From Capniomyces stellatus (Eukaryota; Kickxellomycota; Harpellomycetes; Harpellales; Legeriomycetaceae): a DNA stretch of 64,000 bases. This document shows positions 11,245 through 23,500 of this stretch, one piece after another. The stretch lies in assembly GCA_001661515.1 (NCBI GenBank), contig LUVW01000002.1, positions 751,850 through 815,849 of the forward strand. Direction: 5' to 3'. Below the pieces are notes generated by a model. The model did no database searches and was not told the DNA's origin. It saw nothing but the letters and a program-made list of their open reading frames with translations. The position numbers and the translations under genes were made by a program. How positions within the stretch are numbered: position 1 is the stretch's first letter; every line of letters begins with the position of its first letter.

Positions 11245-11966
11245 TGCAGAACGTATTCGTTTTTATCAACTATTGCAGAGTGCTTTGAATAAAATCAACT
11301 TCATTGGTTGTCCGTTTCTAGAAAAAAAAAGAGAAGTCAGAGATAATAAGTGAAAAGTCAGAGAAGAAAGCGAAAAATACCAATTCGTTCATTCGGGTAT
11401 TTAACAAAGTAAAGCTGGAATGTTTTTGGAGTGAGAAGAAGGAACGAAGGTGGTGTGTAACATGCCCAAAGGAAATTTCACCATGAACGTATCGAGTAAA
11501 ATAAACAGCACCAAACAGGTTTCTGGTGCATAAGTAAAGAGTTCACGAGTCTCGAATAGCAAAAATGTCTAATAAACCATAAGATAAGAAGTTAAAGTTA
11601 AAATAATATTCAGGTTGTTCTAATGAAGCAGGATTGTTCTATCAAAAAAAGGCACATTCTAAAGGCTAAAATGTATGTTTGATACGCAAAAAAAAACTGA
11701 AAGATGTGCAAGAAACAAAACAGTATTTATACTTACATTCAAGATGTGGCGAGCTGTAAAGTAAAAAGAAAAAACAAATACGCAGGCAGTTGTGTGATCA
11801 TAGAGGTACTGAAATACGAGAAAACAGGGTTACTTTACTCTGTATATAAGAACAGACAAACAAGGTGCTCAAAATCTTTCTGCAAATCATCACAAAAATA
11901 TATCTTTGTGTCTTTGCACCTATTTCTGTTCATCATTGTAATAAAACTAAGGAAACAACGGTAGAA
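11245..11966. other. Intergenic region upstream of the serine protease homologue
   Basis: It contains a TATA-like element at about 11843 and A-rich stretches near 11320-11345. A short frame at 11704 overlaps the promoter and is not supported. Confidence 0.4.
11843..11849 (+). promoter_or_regulatory. TATA-like box for the serine protease homologue
   Basis: TATATAAG lies about 120 bases upstream of the chosen ATG at 11967. The in-frame ATG at 11865 lies only about 16 bases downstream of this box, so it would probably fall at or before the transcription start. Confidence 0.45.
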
Positions 11967-12869
11967 ATGAGGCTCTTTGCTATAATAAACAGATCGATTT
12001 TATTCACCATTGTTGGGTATATGTTTTCGAGTCTTGTGTCTACACAACTTTTGAATACCAAAAACAATGCAAGCTTTAGGCGGAATGATCATAAACTCAG
12101 CAACGGCCGAGAGACCAAAAAATCTTTTATTGTATATATATACGTAGATGATCAAAACAAAAGATGGTGCTATGGAGCATTAATATCAAAAAAAACAGTA
12201 ATAACTTCCGCGTCCTGTGTGGTGGGGACTGATGGAAAACCAGTAGACGTCAAATTTATCTCGATAAGGACCATTAGTGATAACATAAGCGGCAAGGCTG
12301 CGAACATGAATATGTTCACTATGAGAGTAATAAAAGTGCATGTCCACCCCGATTTTAAACATGGTGATCAGTCTCAAAAATTCGACTTGTCAATACTGAA
12401 ACTGGAAAAAGTAATTGAAAAAGATTATTGCTCGCCTATTAAACTTTATGAAGGTGAACTCACAGACGGACAGATACTCAGGACATACCTTTTCGAGATA
12501 CCTAATGTAAATGTAAAAAGCAACAATAATGAGCTGCAAATAAAGTACATAAGCGTAGAGTCTGGCCACGAGTGCAATGCTGCCTCAAAGCACTGGAAAA
12601 GCAACAAAAACAAAATACTCTTTTGCACAAGAATAATCTGTGGAAATAAAGACTGTGAGTCTGGTCATGAATTCCCCATAGTATACACTTTTGACGGCAA
12701 AGATTACTTGGTGGGGCTATCAAAGCGTAACACCAACAAAGATGTGGTAATGGACTGCAATGCTAGAAACAAGATGATATTTGGTTTTAATCTGAAAAAT
12801 TGTGCCGAATGGATCGAAAGCAAACTGAAAAGAAAAGCAAACTCGGAAGTAAGCGGAAAGATTGCTTAG
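11967..12869 (+). CDS. Secreted trypsin-fold (S1) serine protease homologue, catalytic His replaced
   Basis: This single-exon gene encodes 300 aa, starting at the ATG directly before a hydrophobic signal segment (residues ~5-27). The S1 fold is recognisable. ALISKKTVITSASCVV (residues 71-86) matches the family's L-I-x-x-x-x-V-L-T-A-A-H-C block, but the catalytic His position is Ser83. The catalytic Asp is kept in KFDLSILKLEK (Asp140). The nucleophile region reads KDCESGHEFP (Ser232), where active enzymes have G-D-S-G-G-P, so the oxyanion-hole context is also changed. The chain ends in an amphipathic NCAEWIESKLKRK helix, as S1 proteases do. It is therefore predicted to be catalytically inactive, a secreted binding or regulatory homologue. 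An upstream in-frame ATG (11865) is less likely given the TATA box at 11843. Confidence 0.85.
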   Translation: MRLFAIINRSILFTIVGYMFSSLVSTQLLNTKNNASFRRNDHKLSNGRETKKSFIVYIYVDDQNKRWCYGALISKKTVITSASCVVGTDGKPVDVKFISIRTISDNISGKAANMNMFTMRVIKVHVHPDFKHGDQSQKFDLSILKLEKVIEKDYCSPIKLYEGELTDGQILRTYLFEIPNVNVKSNNNELQIKYISVESGHECNAASKHWKSNKNKILFCTRIICGNKDCESGHEFPIVYTFDGKDYLVGLSKRNTNKDVVMDCNARNKMIFGFNLKNCAEWIESKLKRKANSEVSGKIA

Positions 12870-13773
12870 GACATTATTCACTGATAATATCAGAGTTTAG
12901 TCTGAAAAGTAGTAATAGTGCTACTTTTCTCTCTTCTATTATACAGATTTTGTTTTTTTTATTTTAAATAAGGGTGTGGGTTTGTTGCCAAGTTTCGGCG
13001 CGAAAACTTCATGAGTACGTTTTTAATGGTACTTAAGCAATCGTTTCTTTACAAGGCGATTATTTGAAAACAAACAAATACTCTCAAGTACGTTAAAAAT
13101 CAAAAGATAATTAAACTTTGGCAATAACATCCCAGTTTACTCAGGCTTAAACGATTTGTAAAGAAAGTTTAATGTAGAGTAAGAGAAGTTACTGTGGCAT
13201 ATACTTTGTAATTTTTGATCTAAAGTTTTATTATTTTCGCAACACAAATTTGCTCAAGTACCATTACAAAATTTGCACTGAGCTTATGGGAGTAAAATTT
13301 AGCAAAGTTTTTTTGAATTGCTAGTCCAATACAATGTTGGTAAACTTGTGGGATTGTATTAAGGCCAATGATTCAGTGATTCAAAAATTTAGAGAAACGT
13401 TTTAGAGCCAATGGAATTAGGCTGAAAACAAAAGAAAGTTGGGATTTGTGCAAAGTGGAAAACAATTAGGCAAAATGAGTACTGAACCAAAAGCAACGGG
13501 AAAATAAGTTGCTAAAGGAAAAGTAGTGGGGTTATTTACTGATTTAAATCCCGTTTGAAAAAGGAAATCAATGATTGAAACCCAACTCCATTTCAAAATC
13601 AAAAAAAACAAAATATTAAACAGATCAAAAAAATCAGACAAAACCTCTGTTCTTAAGCACGACACTAAGTCATTGAAGGAGCAGTATAAATAAACTGGAA
13701 TTTATAAGCAACAATACAAAAACGTCGAAAAGTGTACACTAACAGCGAAACACGAGAACAGACGAATTCAGCA
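12870..13773. other. Intergenic region, protease homologue to TFIIIC95
   Basis: A+T-rich spacer with a TATAAA at 13685. An 82-codon minus-strand frame at 13417-13665 shows no family features. No other feature is seen. Confidence 0.4.
13685..13690 (+). promoter_or_regulatory. TATA box for the TFIIIC95 gene
   Basis: TATAAA lies 89 bases upstream of the ATG at 13774, a plausible core promoter for the gene. Confidence 0.5.
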
Positions 13774-15619
13774 ATGTCGATTAACACACAGGCTGATGAA
13801 ATTGCTGAAAAGAAAAAGTTTCCAAGCGATGTCTACTTTGCAGTTGAGTACCCTGGTTATGTAGAGAACCCTGAAAAGGCATTATTGACAATGGGTGGGA
13901 GCGAAAAGCTAGCTGAGGTAAACTCATTTTCACCTGATTTAATTTGTGCAAATTGGCAATAGAAATTCGCCGGAGGGGGGAGAGGATGTATGTGTGTGTG
14001 TGTGAATTTAGCTCAAGCGCCGGAAATAGCACAAGTCTTTTTGTTTTGCTTTAATTAAAAAATTGATTTGGCTCAGTTTATATTATTTTTAATTTATGCT
14101 ATTTGAAATCTGTAAAAATTAGACAGTGTTATTGAAGCCGGAAATGGGTGTGGAGCTCCGATTTAGTCCTGAAAACGTTTTGTCCCAGCCTCTTGTAGGG
14201 GATATTGTCCCAACAGGAAACCTGCTGCTAAAAGTAACAAGAAAGGTGAAGAAGTATAAAGATGGCAGAATTGAAGAGTACGAGCCTGAACATAATAGTT
14301 GGAAGGTAGAAGTAGCGGGGACCATTTCAAAAACAGCTAGGTTTAGGGGTTTAGCGGATTGGCAGTACATTCAAGACTCTAGCGACACAGTTAATACGTT
14401 TATAAAATCCTCCAAAACTTTAGAAAGCATGGAGGCTACTGAAAATCTGCTGGTAGACTTGCTGGAAAATAGTGGCAAGCACCAAAGAATTCCACCGCCA
14501 ACACTGGCCAGAACCAACTGGCCTCTGATGTACAACTTCAAGCAGAACCCATACACCAAAGAGGTATTTGAAATCCACGAGAATGGGTTGGTGCCTGTCA
14601 CTATTTTGGGGAGTAGGAAGAGCACAACAAGATCAACGGTCGTCAACGCAAACTACAGAGACAGAGACTACCCCAAGGGGCCGCTACCGATAATATACTC
14701 AACTATTAGTACGATTAGGAACGAGATTTTGGAGCTGTTTAAGCAGAAGTTTGATGAGAGGCCTGTTTGGCGCCGATTGTCGATTGAAAATGTGATACCG
14801 AGAAATATTGCAGAGAATGTGGGATTGGTCAGAAGGTGTCTGTCATCTGTTGCTTATTTTATGGTAACTGGCCCGTGGAGAGAAGCATGGATCAGGTTTG
14901 GATATGATCCAAGACAGAGTCCCGAATCGTTTATATATCAGCAAATAGACATGAGAAAGCTGGCGGTTAGCCGGACAACCAGAAAAACACAATCAAGAAT
15001 AACAGTAGAGCGAGCTGGTAGGGTGTTTGACAGGGGGGCAAAGGAGCCTGTTGGAAAGCTGTCGCACATATTTGACGGGAAATCGAACCGAGTGCTCAAG
15101 TACGGGACCTACCAGCTCTGCGATGTGTCGGTCAGACAAATAGTAGAGGTAACAAAGATGCCAAATATATTGCGTAAAAGGTGCTGCAGAAAGTCAGGGT
15201 GGATAAGAGACAGTGTGTTTCAATATATAAAAACAACAATGAAGGAAAGATTGTCAGCGATATCACAATTGGGTTCTGAACCCAGCCAACAGCAGTACGA
15301 CAGTGAGGAGATGGATTATGAAGCGATTGAAAAAGGGATTCAACACGATATAATTGCGGAGGAGCAGGAGTCGGAGGAGGAGTTTGGAGCAAGCCCAGCC
15401 GAATCTAGGGCGAATGCGTTTGAAGAAAAGATGGATCTTGATGGTGTATATGACGAGGCTGACAAAAGCAATCGAGCGAGCAGCTCCAAAGTTAAAACCG
15501 GCGCTGTTGGTAAAGCCAACCCATTGAGCGCTAACGAGAACAATAGCGATAACGGGACCAGTATTGCAGAAAAGAGCGATTTGGGAACTATATACGACTT
15601 TAGTTCAGACGAAGACTAG
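13774..15619 (+). CDS. TFC1: Transcription factor IIIC subunit 5 (tau95/Tfc1/GTF3C5), 2 exons
   Basis: This TFIIIC subunit of the A-box-binding tau-A lobe recruits TFIIIB and Pol III to tRNA and 5S genes. Exons 13774-13917 and 14123-15619 give 546 aa in phase. The N-terminus has the family signature VEYPGYV followed by a GG motif (TMGGSEKLAE). Then come the triple-barrel region (KVTRKVKKYKDGRIEEYEPE, FRGLADWQYI) and the FNLPPPTF-like segment IPPPTLARTNWPLMYNFKQN. The DNA-binding domain follows, with RPVWRR, VAYFMVTGPWREAWIRFGYD and the YQLCDV helix. The tail (from about residue 425) is very acidic, as in homologues. An ATG earlier than 13774 is not present in frame. It converges on the DHX37 gene with a 211-base gap. 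Confidence 0.95.
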
Positions 15620-15713
15620 ATAAAAGAGATAAAAAATTAAAGTAGTGATTGGTTGAGTAGCTGGCAAATTGTATAGTTTAGTATAATATATTTAATAGAT
15701 TTGAGATTTAATA

Positions 15714-15775
15714 AACAAAACAAAACAAAACAAAACAAAACAAAACAAAAGAAAAGAAAGGAAAAGAAAAGAAAA
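15714..15775 (+). repeat. AAAAC/AAAAG pentamer repeat between convergent genes
   Basis: About seven CAAAA units, then GAAAA-type units, lie in the 211-base interval between the convergent TFIIIC95 and DHX37 genes. Confidence 0.85.
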
Positions 15776-15830
15776 GTAACCGTAGTAGTGGTAGTAGAAG
15801 CAGTAATGGAACAGTTGTGGCAAAAATATT

Positions 15831-18800
15831 TTAGCCGATGATTTTGGAAATGTTCCAACGAGTACCGGATCTGGTTTGTTCGACTTTGACGTTAGGTATT
15901 GGCCAGGAATACTTTCCAAAAGTAGCAGAAACATAGCAAGTCATTTTTGTGTTGTCGTCGGAATAAACGGGTGGAGGGTTTTGGACAACTTTACCCAGAG
16001 TGCAATAGGATCTTGCAATGGAGACCAGCCAGGAAGGGTTGACTTGCGTGACTTGTTTCATCCAGAGTCTGGAAGTCTGCTGGATTTCGCCATAGACTAG
16101 GAGCTGGGGGTAGCTTTCGACCTTTTTCCTGTTGTTTTTTGATATTCTTCCGTTTGCGTGGGAAATGACGGAGGCGGGGTGGATATAGACGAGGTCGTTG
16201 TTTTTCAAGGTTCTGTAGGCAACGTAGTAATCATCGTTGCTACTGCCACTTTCGTTGTTGGCGGGGGCAGGCGAATCTGAGTTTGTTGTAGAAACAATGT
16301 CGGCACGGACGGCTATTTGGTCGACAAAGCCAGCAAGTAGAACCTGGGAAAGCACCGTTTGCTGGATTTGAGAGGGTGGCGATAACGAGGCAGAGATTTG
16401 CGACTTTAGCGATGGGATGTAGTTGGAAAGAATGTTGGATAGTTGGTTGAACAACTTCATTGTGTCGGACATGACCTTGTGGCGTAGGAATAGTTGGCTA
16501 CACACGCTTTTGTTCTGGTTGGAGTATTGGTAGGCGCCAACGGTTGATAGCAAAAGCAAAACGTCGCTTTTAGGGTTTTGACCAGCCAGTTTGGAAAACA
16601 CCTGGTAGTATTGCCGCTTGACCGACTTTTGCTTCTCCTTTTCATCAACATCCAAATTCATCATTTGCGTGTTGCTATTGTGGTTCTCAAACTGCTCAGA
16701 CTCGGTCTGGTCAAGAATCGAAAAGTCCTTGATGAACGGATCGCCCGTTGACAGGATCGAAACAATCGCAATTACGTACTTTAAACAGTCGTGTTGCTGA
16801 CCAATAATCAGCATTTTGGCAAACCTAGGAGAAATTGGGAACAAGGACATCATCTTACCCAACTCGGTGATTTTTCCCGTTGTGTTGTCAAGAGCCCCCA
16901 GATGTCTCAGCAAGCTGATAGCATTGACCAAACTCTCTTTGTTCGGAACAGTTGGGAACGGAAACCGCTCGATTTTGTCAATCAGCATGCTCTTCATTGA
17001 CAACACCACGCCTTCAATTGGCATTCTGTTGATTTCTGGCAAACTGAACTTTTCAAACTCGTTCTGCAAAACCGCACTTGAAAACAGCCTGTAGCAATAC
17101 CCCGGCCCTGTTCTACCAGCTCGCCCTGCTCTCTGGTCCGCACTTGCCTGACTAACCCAGTTTACCTGATACTTGATCACATGGCTAGTTTGGTCATACT
17201 GCTTATCCTTCACCTTTCCGCTGTCAACTACATACTTGATTCCCGGAATCGTCAGCGATGTTTCTGCCACATTTGTACTAACAACAACCAGTCTGCAGTC
17301 CTTTGGCGCCTGTCCAAACACCAACATCTGCTGCTCCGGCGCCAACGTTGCGTACAACGGCAACACGTACATTGGCTTGGTTTCCTCAACCTCTTCAACT
17401 CCTCTACCTCTTCCTAGACTTGAGGCGTTAGTCTTTGAACTGCCTGATGTTGCTGATGTTGCTGTTGCTGCTCCTTTGTTATCCTTTGAGAAAATGCTTT
17501 TTATGTTGAACAATGCTTTTGCCTCCTCAATCTTGCTGGGGTCATTGTCTGTGTTTAGCCATATCTCATCCGAGTCCGAGTCTGAGTCTGAGTTTCCTTC
17601 CGAGTCCGACTCTTTATAATCATCGCTGCCATCATCAACAACATCGTCGTCTCCAACTTCTTTTTTGCTGCTGGATCTGGTCCTGGGACTGATCTCTGTG
17701 CCAACTGATGTATTTTCTCCTATTTCCAAATCCTCAGCCTCAACACTCCCACTTAAAGCATCCATAACCAATCCATTATTTTTACTGCCGCTACTGCCAC
17801 TGCTGGCACCCTTGACACCGCCCTTGCCTTTGCCTTTGCCTTTGCCCTTGCCGTCAACAGCCTTGCCGCTTTTATCTTGGATTGCGTCACCTTTAGGTGC
17901 TGGATAAAGACTCCTCATTTCCTTGACAAAATGGTTGATTTCAAGTTGACCTGTCAAAAAAACCAAAATTCCACCCTCAGGCAGACGCTCGTGAATCTGC
18001 TTGCACTTCTTGATGGCTGCTTCTACATACCCCGACTCTCCAACTGGAGTCCGCCGGTTAAACCGAATACAAACAGGGTACTGTCTTGCCTCAACGTTGA
18101 TCACTGGTGGTGGTGGATTAAACAGATTGGTGTTTTTGACAAAGTCATCAATCCTCAGAGTTGCACTCATAATAACCAGCTTGAGCGGATACACTTTCTT
18201 TGTGTTGGCTTTGCCCTTTGACGAGCTGTACATTTCCCTCCTTAGCTTAACCACTCTTGACAACGCCCCAAGCAAAACATCGGTGTTCAACGACCGCTCG
18301 TGCGCCTCGTCAATCAGCAACACCGAGTATTTGCTCAGCAGAAAGTCTCCGCTTAGCTCCTTTAGCAACACACCATCAGTCATAAACTTGATCACAGTTT
18401 CGCTACTCACATTCACATCGTACCTGATCTGATGGGATACCTTGTTGACTGCATTCAGCTCCTCGCCCACTCTTTTAGCCATGCTGACTGCTGCAACCCT
18501 ACGAGGCTGCGTAACTCCAATAAGCCCGCTGATCTCTGACTCTACATTATCCAACCCCTGCTTGTTTCCGTACCCTGCTTCAAACAGAAACTGCGGAACT
18601 TGTGTTGTTTTACCCGATCCTGTTGCTCCACACAGCACCACCACATCATTCAACGTAATCGCCTCCATAATCTGCTGCTCCTCTCCACAGATCGGAAGCA
18701 ACTGTCTCTGCCCAATTATCTCCTCGGTCCTGTTTACATGCACCACTTTTTTTTTCTATCACCAACGTTCCAAAAGTTCAAATTGTTATTACCAGATTCT

Positions 18801-20054
18801 CTTTGCCAAAACATTTTTTTTTTTTTACTGAAGCTAAAACATACCAACAAAAAAAAAAAAAGCACAACTACAATTACTCTTAGCAATATTACTTACCTTA
18901 TCTGAAGAATCTGTGCTGTCAAGCTTGATATTCCCCAAAGTGTTATTCAGTTGTAAATGCGCTTTTAGTTTACTTCCGGTAAACACGCTTTTTGGAACCT
19001 TTGGACCTGCAACTTGTTCATTCTCTCCTTCTTCATGGCTTTCAGTGCCAGTTGACGCATTTGCAGCATCCTCTTCATTTTCTGTATCAAACTCTGAATT
19101 AGAACTATCAAATTCACTTGACTCTTCATTGGCATCCTCCTTACTATTAACCTGGTTTGGTGCTGCTTTACCTAAATCTAACTCCTGTTCTGGCCTTGGT
19201 TCTGAGCCCGAGTCTGAATCTGGTTCTGATTCGCCACTGCTTGACTGATTGCTAATGTCACTCAGATAATTCAACTTTTTTTTATACCCAATCTTATCCA
19301 GAACACGCAGTTTCTTCTTCCTGCTTCTTCGCTTCAAGGCGACTACCGGCCCAGACTCGGTTTTTATGCTGCTGCCTTGTGAATCAACTGCCATATCTGC
19401 ATTAGCTTGTCCACCTGATCCTGCTGGTGATTTTGAAACAGGCGTTTTTAGCTGTTTTGCTGATTCCTTTTGTGCCTTTTTACCAGCTCTGCTTCCCAGG
19501 TATTTCTCAGCTTCAGAATCAGAATTATTTCCGGATTCTGACTCAGATGCAGTGTTGAAATCTGAATCCAAATCCCGAGTTGACTTTCGCTTTTTACCAG
19601 CCTTTTGGGGCTCTGCGTCATCGCTTTCTTCCTTATCCAAACTGCTTTGCTCTTTGAGTTGTTTGTTCTTTAGTTTCTGCATTTGCTTATATCTTTTCTT
19701 GCTGTTCTTTTTGCCATTTGAATAGTCCAATAAACCCGAGGTGTCGTTTTTTTTGTGGTACTTGATTTCATCAAAAACAACCATTCCATTGTTCAGCATA
19801 TTTCCTGTCTTTACATATAACCTGATGTTTGGGTCTGACTGCTCAATCCCCATTTTCTCTTCATTCATTGCCCGCAGTAACTTTTCCTTTGTGGTCTCCT
19901 CCTTCTGACCCAGCTTCCTACTGCTTTTCATTAGCTCATTTGAGTAACTTGATTCAGCTAACTTTGCAAACAAGTCCGTTCTACTCTCTTTCTTGAGCTG
20001 GGTCTCGATGTATTTATCAAGCCTCTTTTGTTTTTTGCTCTTATTGATCGCCAT
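15831..20054 (-). CDS. ECM16: DEAH-box RNA helicase Dhr1/DHX37 (Ecm16), 2 exons
   Basis: This nucleolar ATPase dismantles the U3 snoRNA-pre-18S duplex in the small-subunit processome. Exons 20054-18897 and 18755-15831 give 1360 aa; the 141-base intron keeps phase 0. The N-terminal 386 residues are basic/acidic (KKQKRLDKYIETQLKKE is conserved in Dhr1). The helicase core then has GATGSGKTTQ (~429-438), TQPRRVAA, DEAH (~535-538), SAT and QRAGRAGRTGPG, followed by HA2 (ratchet) and OB-fold segments. The C-terminus contains YCTLGKVVQNPPP. An unusual low-complexity linker of roughly 150 residues, a GK-repeat then Ser/Asp-rich, sits between the RecA1 SAT region and RecA2 (about residues 675-830). 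The assignment to Dhr1/DHX37 rather than another DEAH family rests on the N-terminal block and the insertion site. Confidence 0.93.
18756..18896 (-). other. Single intron of the DHX37 gene
   Basis: The GTAAGT donor follows ...SSDK, and the TAG acceptor precedes an A9 tract read as Lys-Lys-Lys. Phase is 0 on both sides. Without splicing, the helicase core would lack its N-terminal region. Confidence 0.8.
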
Positions 20055-20510
20055 TCTGCCCGCTACTTTTATCTATCGTTATTCGCTTTACTACACTTGA
20101 TCTGCAATTCTAGTTGTAATCGATTTAACTTGTATCAAAGTAAATTGCCTGTATAACATTCATTTATTCTAGTACATTCAAGCTTGGTTGAAAAAACACA
20201 CCAAGAAAATATAGTTGCAATAAGCAAATTATTATTGTTACTCTCGAACTACAACTAAATAAATTAACTAAAATTTTTTTTTTTACACACTTAATTTTTT
20301 TTTTAATTTGATCTTTGAATTTAATTTGTCTAAAACTCGAGTGATTTACTCTTTTATTTTTTTTTCTTTCATTTTTTTTGAATTCAAAAGTGGACTTGAT
20401 TTTTCTAATTAATCTTGGATGTTTAGTAAAACAAAATGTAGAAAAATGAAAAGAAAAGAAAAAATCAAGAACATAACTGGAATTGAAATAAAAAGGAGGT
20501 GGTATGTAAT
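20055..20510. other. Intergenic region with long T runs
   Basis: It contains the DHX37 promoter region and the 3' flank of the RTP1/TANGO6 gene, with T runs at 20275-20285, 20297-20305 and 20357-20381. No gene is seen. Confidence 0.4.
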
Positions 20511-23500
20511 TTATTGTTTAAACAGATTGGACTTGATAACATCACCAAGTCTATTTAGACCAACATTGGCATTGAACATAAGCAAATCGTCAAATCCAGC
20601 CGAATAACTTGAATCAGAAACAAACCTTAAGCAGTTATAAATTTGTCTTAGCTCATCAACATCAATGAGTTTTAATAAATCATCGCCATACCCAATAATA
20701 ATGCCAGAAAGCAGGGCAACCGAAGCTCTCTTGTTCAGCATCGCATACGGAAACTCGTTCAACTTGTCAACCAAATTTTCATTAATACAATTAGCGTCAC
20801 TAGTAGCACCGCCACCACCGCCACTGCTATTACCACTGCCACCAGCGTTGCTGCTTGTTTTGGTGATGTTTGCTTCAGCAGCGTCGGGCGTCTGGGCAGG
20901 CTCGATTATAAAGTTAGAGCTATAGACTGAACCTGCGCTTTGGGTGGTTGGTGGTTTAGGCTTACTGGGCTGGTTAGTAGAGAAAATAATTGACTTGCAA
21001 AACGAAACCAGTTGTGGGATGTAATCGCCCAGCGCCAAGGGGTATATCTGGCAAAGATTACCGAGAATAGAAAGTGAAGAGTGCAGCATTATCGCGTTTT
21101 CCTCGTTCATTGAAACAAGGCTAGCCATACTCTGACTGGTTTTGTTGCATCCATTGGCATCACTACTGACAATGTTGGCATTGACGGTTGAGATCTGGCG
21201 ATAAAGTCTATCAACGCTTCCAACAAGACTAGGAAGCAAAATCTTGGTGTGTAAAGCCAACAGAGCCCCGCTAGTCCTGCAAAAAGACAAAATAACCTCA
21301 CCAAACCTCAATTTTGAATCCAAGACAACAGACTCTGAGTTGTAGTTCTCCAGCACCAACGGCAGCACTACATCTTGGTACCCAGAAGCTGCAAACTTTA
21401 CCAGCGCAGATATAGACTTCAGGTAGATAAACGAGTCCTTGTGCGATACCAAGTCTACAAAAACACTTATCGCAGTGTCAATCAAAAATCCCCTTGACGT
21501 GCTGCCAACTTCATGCACACTACTGGGACCCTCCCTGCTGGCATTACTACCAGAGACTGGCTGATTCAAAAGGATAGAACTGGCTACTCCTGGCCTTACA
21601 TTGGCCAGTTTGGTCGACAAAACAAGGTTCTGCAGAGTCACCAGCCCATAAGCTTGCATTGGAACCATTGGGCTTTGTAGATCCTTTAGCGCGCTGACAA
21701 ACTCTCTGTTGACCTCTTCTGGCAGTCCCTCAGCCCCACCGCCACTGCTGCTATACCCATCGTGTGCTGAAACAGAGTCTCCGCTGTCTTTTGAATACGT
21801 GCTTGTAGCCTCAACCACCTGGTTTACAAGTTCTATGACCAATGGGTAATCAGCCCATAGCTGCAGCAGTGTCTTTAAATTTGAGTTGGAAACCGACAAT
21901 AGCCTATGGATCATTTCTTTGTCATTTGCGCTACCATAACCCTCAACCTCGTCTCCACTCTCGTCACCGCTGCTGTACATATCTTTATCCTCAGACTCAC
22001 TGTCGTTTTGACGCAGACTGTGCCCGATTTCGATTTCGTTGGTGACTGCAAGCAGCAAAGAAAGCGCCAGGATCAGCAACTCCGAGTCTGAAACCTGGCT
22101 ATCAACCAAGTCTTCTATTTCTTGTCCACTTTCATCAACCTCGCTTATCCCACCAGCATCCTTATTGCTATCCTTACTGTTTAAACCTGCCAATCGGTCA
22201 AAGATTAAGCTTGGGTCGCTTTCAAACGTTGTTTTTGACCCCGATTTACTGCTGGCTTTGACTGGTGGACTGTCAATTGATCGCTGAAGCACGGTGTTTA
22301 CAAACGCCAGTATATGCGCTTTATTGGTCAGGATCTTCGGTCCAAAGTATTCCAAAAACTCCAGTACCGCCTTCCCCAGCTTTGCCCACCTATCAACCAG
22401 TGCCCTTTTGTCAATAAAGCTAATCTCTGTGTCCATCTGAATCTTCACTGTGGTATCCTTGAATATCGTCTTTTTCGCTTTACTCGCCTCGCTTTGTTCA
22501 CAGTTTTTCTTTTGCTGATTCTTATCGCTATTGATTGTATCCAGCAACGCACTGTATTCAAACAGCATCGATATAAACAACCCCGCCATTATACCCTTGT
22601 ACTTTGCTTTTTTAAACAATAGCGTGAAATTATAGACACTCGACCTCGATTGCCACAATCCCTCAAAAACATCACTATCGACATCAATGTCACCGCCAAC
22701 ATTACTAGTGCGATTGCCGTTATCACCAACCAAATCTTCGCTCTGGCCATGTGTAAAGTCCGGTGCAACACTAGGGTACCTCAAATGGACAATGTCAAAG
22801 TTAGGCTCAAAGATGTTGTTTGTCTTGTTAAAGTCAAACACAAATAACGGGTACACACTAGTACCATTGTTAGCAACACCAGGCCCAGAATTTCTATACG
22901 CTGGATCTTCGTAGCCGTGAAGGCCGCTGCTTCTGTCTCTGTCCTCCACCAAGTTCAACAATCTGTCGTTTAGAACTATGTTCTCGAGCTGCTTGGTGAC
23001 TTTTTCAGCCGGCATCAAAACACAGTACCTTTCTATTACCTGGCTCAGATCTTCTAGCACAATACGCAGCTGGCTGGCCAGAAGTTGCAGTTTTTGGCTT
23101 TTGAACTCGCGCTCTACATCCTCGCCGCTGACCTTGATAAACTCGTCAAACTTCTTTTCCCCAACTCTGCTCTGTTGCAAACAAACTTCATCAACGGTGT
23201 GTAGCTCTTCAATTGTATTGGCAATAAACCCGTGCATATGGATCATTGGCTCCAACACCGGACCAACAAGCATCTCCACCAGACTCTCTGAACACACTGT
23301 CTGGCCTAAAAACAAACCTAAAATGTGAACTGTCTTCATGATTTCTAGCCCACTAGCCAAAATCCCTGACCCGCTCCCTCCAAACATCCTTTCATCACCC
23401 GATACACATACTTTTCTGCTTATCAAGTCTACCTGGTACTCGATTAGCAACTCATCTTCGTCTCTAGCACTTTTACCCTCGTCTTTACCAACCTCCTGGA

